Shown here in pieces: positions 5,954 through 8,900 of a DNA stretch of 8,900 bases (positions are counted from its first letter, which is position 1; each line of letters opens with the position of its first letter). A program made the position numbers and the translations under genes. The DNA lies in assembly GCA_964499695.1 (NCBI GenBank), contig CAZCMD010000187.1, positions 1-8,900 on the forward strand. Reading direction: 5' to 3'. This stretch comes from JAAZBV01 sp964499695. Lineage in GTDB: Bacteria > Desulfobacterota > DSM-4660 > Desulfatiglandales > HGW-15. A model generated the notes under the pieces. The model was not told where the DNA came from. It worked only from the letters and a program-made list of their open reading frames with translations, and did no database searches.

Positions 5954-7129
5954 ATGAAGGAAGTCGTAATAGTTGGCGCTGCCAGGACAGCCCTTGGTAC
6001 ATTCAACGGTTCTCTGGGAGAGATTCCCGCCACAAAACTCGGTGCCCTTGTTATTGAAGAGGCGGTAAAGAGGGCAGGGATAGAAAAGAAGGTTGTAAAT
6101 GAGGCAATCATGGGTCTAGTGCTCCCGTGCGGCTACGGGCAGAATCCGGCCAAGCAGGCTGTTGTACAGGCAGGGATGCCCTGGGAGGTGGAAAGCCTTA
6201 CGATTAACAAGGTGTGCGGTTCATCACTTAAGGCCGTAATGCTTGCAACGCAGGCTATACAGACAGGTGACGCGGATGTTGTTGTAGCAGGCGGTATGGA
6301 GAACATGAGCTATGCTCCGTACTATCTTGAAAAGGCCCGCACCGGTTACAGGATGGGAAACGGTCAGCTTGTGGATCATATGGTACATGACGGTCTGTGG
6401 GACATAGTGAATGATTTTCATATGGGCGTGTCAAACGAGCTATGTTCGGAAAAATACAATGTCACAAGGGAAGACCAGGATCGCTTTGCTGCCGAGTCAT
6501 ACAGGAAGGCAGTTAATGCCATAAAGTCAGGCAGGTTTAAAGAGGAGATTATGCCTGTCCCGATACCCCAGAAAAAAGGTGATATAAAGCTGTTTGATCA
6601 GGATGAATGTCCGAGAGAAACCAGTTATGAACTGCTTTCAAAGATGAAGCCTGCCTTTAAGAAGGATGGTGTAGGAACAGCAGGTAATGCCTCAATTATA
6701 AGCGACGGCGCTGCTGCGGTTGTTGTAATGTCACGTGAAAAGGCAAATGAACTGGGGTGTAAGGTGCTCGCCACTATAGGGGCCCAGGCATCGTACGGTA
6801 TTGACATGAAGTATGTCCTTGTAGCGCCGATGTGGGCCATACCCAAGTGTGCGAAGAAAGAGGGTATCTCCCTTGATAAAATAGACCTTATTGAGTTGAA
6901 CGAGGCATTCAGCGGCTCTTCTGTTGCGGTTATTAAGGAACTCGGTCTTGATCCTAAAAAGGTAAATGTAAATGGCGGCGCTGTTGCCCTGGGTCACCCC
7001 ATAGGCGCAAGCGGGTGCCGCGTTCTGGTTACACTGATCCACGAGATGATAAAACAGGATAAAAAAACAGGACTGGCCTCATTATGCCTGGGCGGCGGTG
7101 AGGCTGTGGCTTTGATAGTAAACAGATAA
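5954..7129 (+). CDS. Acetyl-CoA acetyltransferase / 3-ketoacyl-CoA thiolase
   Basis: A 391-residue thiolase of normal length, cytosolic, either cleaving 3-ketoacyl-CoA with CoA or condensing two acyl-CoA. Both domains are complete. The nucleophile is C88 in NKVCGSSLKAV; NEAF (N317-F320), the catalytic His H348 in GGAVALGHPIGASG and the second Cys C378 in CLGGGEAVAL are all present. The covering-loop motif HMG is at 156-158. The usual P-x-x-M-G-x-G-P segment is replaced by MKYVLVAP (285-292), so the Met lining the acyl pocket in biosynthetic thiolases is Val288; the substrate may not be simple acetoacetyl-CoA. The start is ATG 5954, with AAGGAG (5941-5946) seven bases upstream. First gene of an operon with 3-hydroxyacyl-CoA dehydrogenase (16-base gap) and acyl-CoA dehydrogenase, under the promoter at 5801-5829. 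That fits short-chain beta-oxidation or butyryl-CoA synthesis. Confidence 0.93.
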   Translation: MKEVVIVGAARTALGTFNGSLGEIPATKLGALVIEEAVKRAGIEKKVVNEAIMGLVLPCGYGQNPAKQAVVQAGMPWEVESLTINKVCGSSLKAVMLATQAIQTGDADVVVAGGMENMSYAPYYLEKARTGYRMGNGQLVDHMVHDGLWDIVNDFHMGVSNELCSEKYNVTREDQDRFAAESYRKAVNAIKSGRFKEEIMPVPIPQKKGDIKLFDQDECPRETSYELLSKMKPAFKKDGVGTAGNASIISDGAAAVVVMSREKANELGCKVLATIGAQASYGIDMKYVLVAPMWAIPKCAKKEGISLDKIDLIELNEAFSGSSVAVIKELGLDPKKVNVNGGAVALGHPIGASGCRVLVTLIHEMIKQDKKTGLASLCLGGGEAVALIVNR

Positions 7130-7145
7130 AATTAAGGAGGGTAAA

Positions 7146-7995
7146 ATGGAGGTAAAGACATTCGGTGTTATAGGTTCGGGTCAGATGGGAAACGGTATTG
7201 CCCAGGTAGCGGCAATGAGCGGGCTTAATGTCATAATGAATGATATCAGTGAGGAGTTCGTAAACAGAGGGTTTCGCCACTATCACAAAAAACCTTGACC
7301 GCAGCGTTGAAAAGGGAAAGATGTCAAAGGAAGATCGCGATGCCACCCTGAGCAGGATCAAGAAGAGCACGGATATCAAAGATATGGCTAATGCCGATTA
7401 TGTGGTCGAAGCAGCCACTGAAAAGGAAGAGCTCAAATTCGGGATATTCAAAAACCTGGACAGCGTATGCAGACCCGGCGTAATACTTGCCACCAATACC
7501 TCTTCAATACCGATCGGCAGGATCGCAGCAAAGACAAGCCGGCCTGACAAGGTAATCGGCATGCATTTTATGAACCCGGTGCCTGTGATGAAACTTGTTG
7601 AAATCATCCGCGGCCTGGCCACATCTGATGAGACATATCAGATCACTCTTGCACTCACAAAGAAATTTGACAAGACACCGGCGCTCTCAAATGACTTCCC
7701 CGGCTTTATTGCAAACAGGGTCGCCATGCCCATGATAAACGAGGCGATATTTGCATTGTATCACAGTGTCGGCACAGCCGAAGATATCGATACAGTGCTG
7801 AAGCTCGGGTTCAACCACCCGATGGGGCCCCTTGCGTTAGCCGACCTTATCGGTCTTGACACATGTCTTGCCATCATGGAGACCCTTTATGAAGGTTTCA
7901 AGGATTCCAAATACAGGCCATGCCCCCTCTTAAGAAAATATGTTGAGGCAGGCTGGCTTGGAAGAAAGACAGGCAGGGGATTTTACAAGTACTAG
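7146..7995 (+). CDS. hbd: 3-hydroxybutyryl-CoA dehydrogenase, interrupted by a one-base frameshift
   Basis: The NAD-dependent enzyme interconverting 3-hydroxyacyl-CoA and 3-ketoacyl-CoA, acting next to the thiolase. The first frame (from ATG 7146; AAGGAGG at 7134-7140) gives the Rossmann motif GSGQMG (10-15) and D33 for NAD, then meets TGA at 7296-7298 after 50 codons. The second frame is open from before 7275 to TAG 7993-7995. Removing one base in 7269-7274 (GGGTTT) joins ...EEFVNRG to FATITKNLDRSVEKGKM and yields 282 residues, the normal length. On the restored numbering the active-site set is intact and correctly spaced: S119, H140 (GMHFMNP), E152 and N190. Everything else is conserved, so a sequencing or assembly indel, or a very recent mutation, is more likely than an old pseudogene. 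If real, the downstream frame would lack the start of the NAD-binding domain and would be inactive. An acyl-CoA dehydrogenase follows after 9 bases. Confidence 0.88.
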
Positions 7996-8004
7996 GAAGA
8001 ACAC

Positions 8005-8900
8005 ATGGACTTTTTGTTAGATGAAAAACAAAATATAGTAAGGCGCTCTGTCCGCTCATTCTGCGAGCGCGAGATACATCCCATTGCGAGGGATATAGAT
8101 AATGAGGCACGTTTCCCCTGGGAAGTGGTGGAAAAGATGGGCAAGCTTGGATACTTCGGTATCCAGGCACCTCAGGAGCTGGGCGGGGCCGCCATGGATA
8201 CGGTTACATACTGTATTATTATAGAGGAGATATCGAGGGTCTGCTCTGGCCTTGGGCTATGCGTGACTGTCCATAACAGTGTTGGCGTCTATCCTCTTGT
8301 TGCATTCGGTAATGATGAGCAGAAAAAGAGATGGGTCACCCCCCTTGCAAGGGGTGAAAAGATCGGGGCATTCTGCCTCACAGAGCCCAATATCGGTTCT
8401 GATGCATCGGGTGTCGAATCAACCGCCATACGCAATGGTGACCACTATATTGTCAACGCCAACAAGGTGCTCATCACAAACGGCGGTGTTGCAGATATAT
8501 GCCTTATCTTTACAAAGACAGACCCATCTGCCGGCAGTAAGGGGTTAAGCGTTATTGTCGTTGAGAGGGGCGCCCCCGGTTTTGAGATAGGTGATCTTGA
8601 AGACCTGTCCGGAAACCGCGCCAACCCGGTCTCTTCCATACGCCTTAATGACTGTAAAGTGCCGGTGGGAAATCTGCTCGGAAAAGAGGGCATGGGCATG
8701 AAGATAGGGCTCGCCGCACTTGATACAGGCCGCATAGGAATTGCAGCCCAGGCACTGGGTATTGCCCAGGCAGCAATGGAAGAGGGTATAAAGTACAGTA
8801 AGGAGCGGAGGCAGTTTAATGTGCCCATATGCCAGCACCAGTCCATACAGAACATGATCGCAGATATGGCCACTCAGGTTGAATCCGCAAGACTCATGGT
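8005..8900 (+). CDS. Acyl-CoA dehydrogenase, short-chain (butyryl-CoA dehydrogenase-like), 3' end cut by window
   Basis: An FAD flavoenzyme that oxidises acyl-CoA to 2-enoyl-CoA (or the reverse with a reduced electron carrier). The first 298 codons are present; the family is usually about 380 residues, so roughly the last fifth is missing. Visible features are the N-terminal helical domain, AFCLTEPNIGSDASG (122-136; flavin contact), ITNG (157-160), DCKVPVGNLLG (216-226) and LDTGRIGIAAQALGIAQ (239-255), the last being typical of short-chain/butyryl-CoA dehydrogenases. The catalytic Glu of that group lies past the window end and cannot be checked. The usual R-x-S-x-T segment reads NRANPVSS (204-211). 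The start is ATG 8005, with AGGAAG (7994-7999) overlapping the preceding TAG. Third gene of the thiolase operon; electron transfer flavoprotein is the expected partner but is not seen. Confidence 0.93.
   Translation, partial: MDFLLDEKQNIVRRSVRSFCEREIHPIARDIDNEARFPWEVVEKMGKLGYFGIQAPQELGGAAMDTVTYCIIIEEISRVCSGLGLCVTVHNSVGVYPLVAFGNDEQKKRWVTPLARGEKIGAFCLTEPNIGSDASGVESTAIRNGDHYIVNANKVLITNGGVADICLIFTKTDPSAGSKGLSVIVVERGAPGFEIGDLEDLSGNRANPVSSIRLNDCKVPVGNLLGKEGMGMKIGLAALDTGRIGIAAQALGIAQAAMEEGIKYSKERRQFNVPICQHQSIQNMIADMATQVESARLM

Noticed and set aside
7266..7298. Programmed frameshifting in hbd
   Set aside because: No -1 slippery heptamer in the right register, no stop or rare codon at the slip site and no obvious downstream stimulator; a simple indel explains it better.
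8445..8873. 142-residue open frame on the - strand inside the acyl-CoA dehydrogenase gene
   Set aside because: Antisense shadow of a strongly conserved coding region; the + strand frame carries all the family motifs.

Overview
The window looks like a chromosomal segment from an anaerobic bacterium, most likely in the Desulfobacterota (former Deltaproteobacteria). This is an inference from gene content: a tungsten/molybdenum aldehyde-oxidoreductase-family enzyme with a Tat-exported four-cluster ferredoxin subunit, a short-chain acyl-CoA operon, a cyclic-nucleotide/PilZ receptor, and families of intergenic repeats. No rRNA, tRNA, phage, transposase or CRISPR was found.

Layout. (1) Bases 1-60 are the last codons of a + strand gene, followed by a strong intrinsic terminator (73-117). 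(2) 288-1283 (+) encodes a receptor with a cyclic-nucleotide-binding domain and a PilZ domain. (3) 1284-1554 is non-coding and holds two copies of a composite repeat, each a CACAGAG inverted array followed by a hairpin that starts with GTAG. The second hairpin lies directly behind the stop of the next, convergent gene. (4) 4370-1555 (-) is a two-gene operon: a Tat-signal, 16-cysteine ferredoxin subunit overlapping by ATGA an AOR-family catalytic subunit. The arrangement resembles E. coli ydhY-ydhV. (5) 4371-4714 is an AT-rich divergent intergenic region. (6) 4715-5584 (+) encodes a secreted Sel1-repeat protein with a C-terminal beta-rich domain. (7) 5585-5953 contains three hairpins, one of them a large REP-like inverted repeat, then a near-consensus sigma-70 promoter (TTGACA-17-TATACT) flanked by three TGATTCA-type elements. 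(8) 5954-8900 (+) is an operon: thiolase, 3-hydroxyacyl-CoA dehydrogenase (with a one-base frameshift) and acyl-CoA dehydrogenase (cut by the window end).

How the genes work together. The last three genes give three of the four steps linking two acetyl-CoA to butyryl-CoA, in either direction (thiolysis/condensation, 3-hydroxyacyl-CoA dehydrogenation/reduction, acyl-CoA dehydrogenation/reduction). A crotonase and ETF are not visible and may lie downstream. The AOR/ferredoxin pair is a separate redox module with an unknown substrate; its active-site motifs are divergent, so aldehyde oxidation should not be assumed. The PilZ and Sel1 proteins are independent single-gene units.

I see no convincing evidence of a wholly new multi-gene system. 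The points most worth checking are the divergent AOR with a Tat-ferredoxin partner, the hbd frameshift, the thiolase active-site substitution, and the GTAG-hairpin composite repeats.
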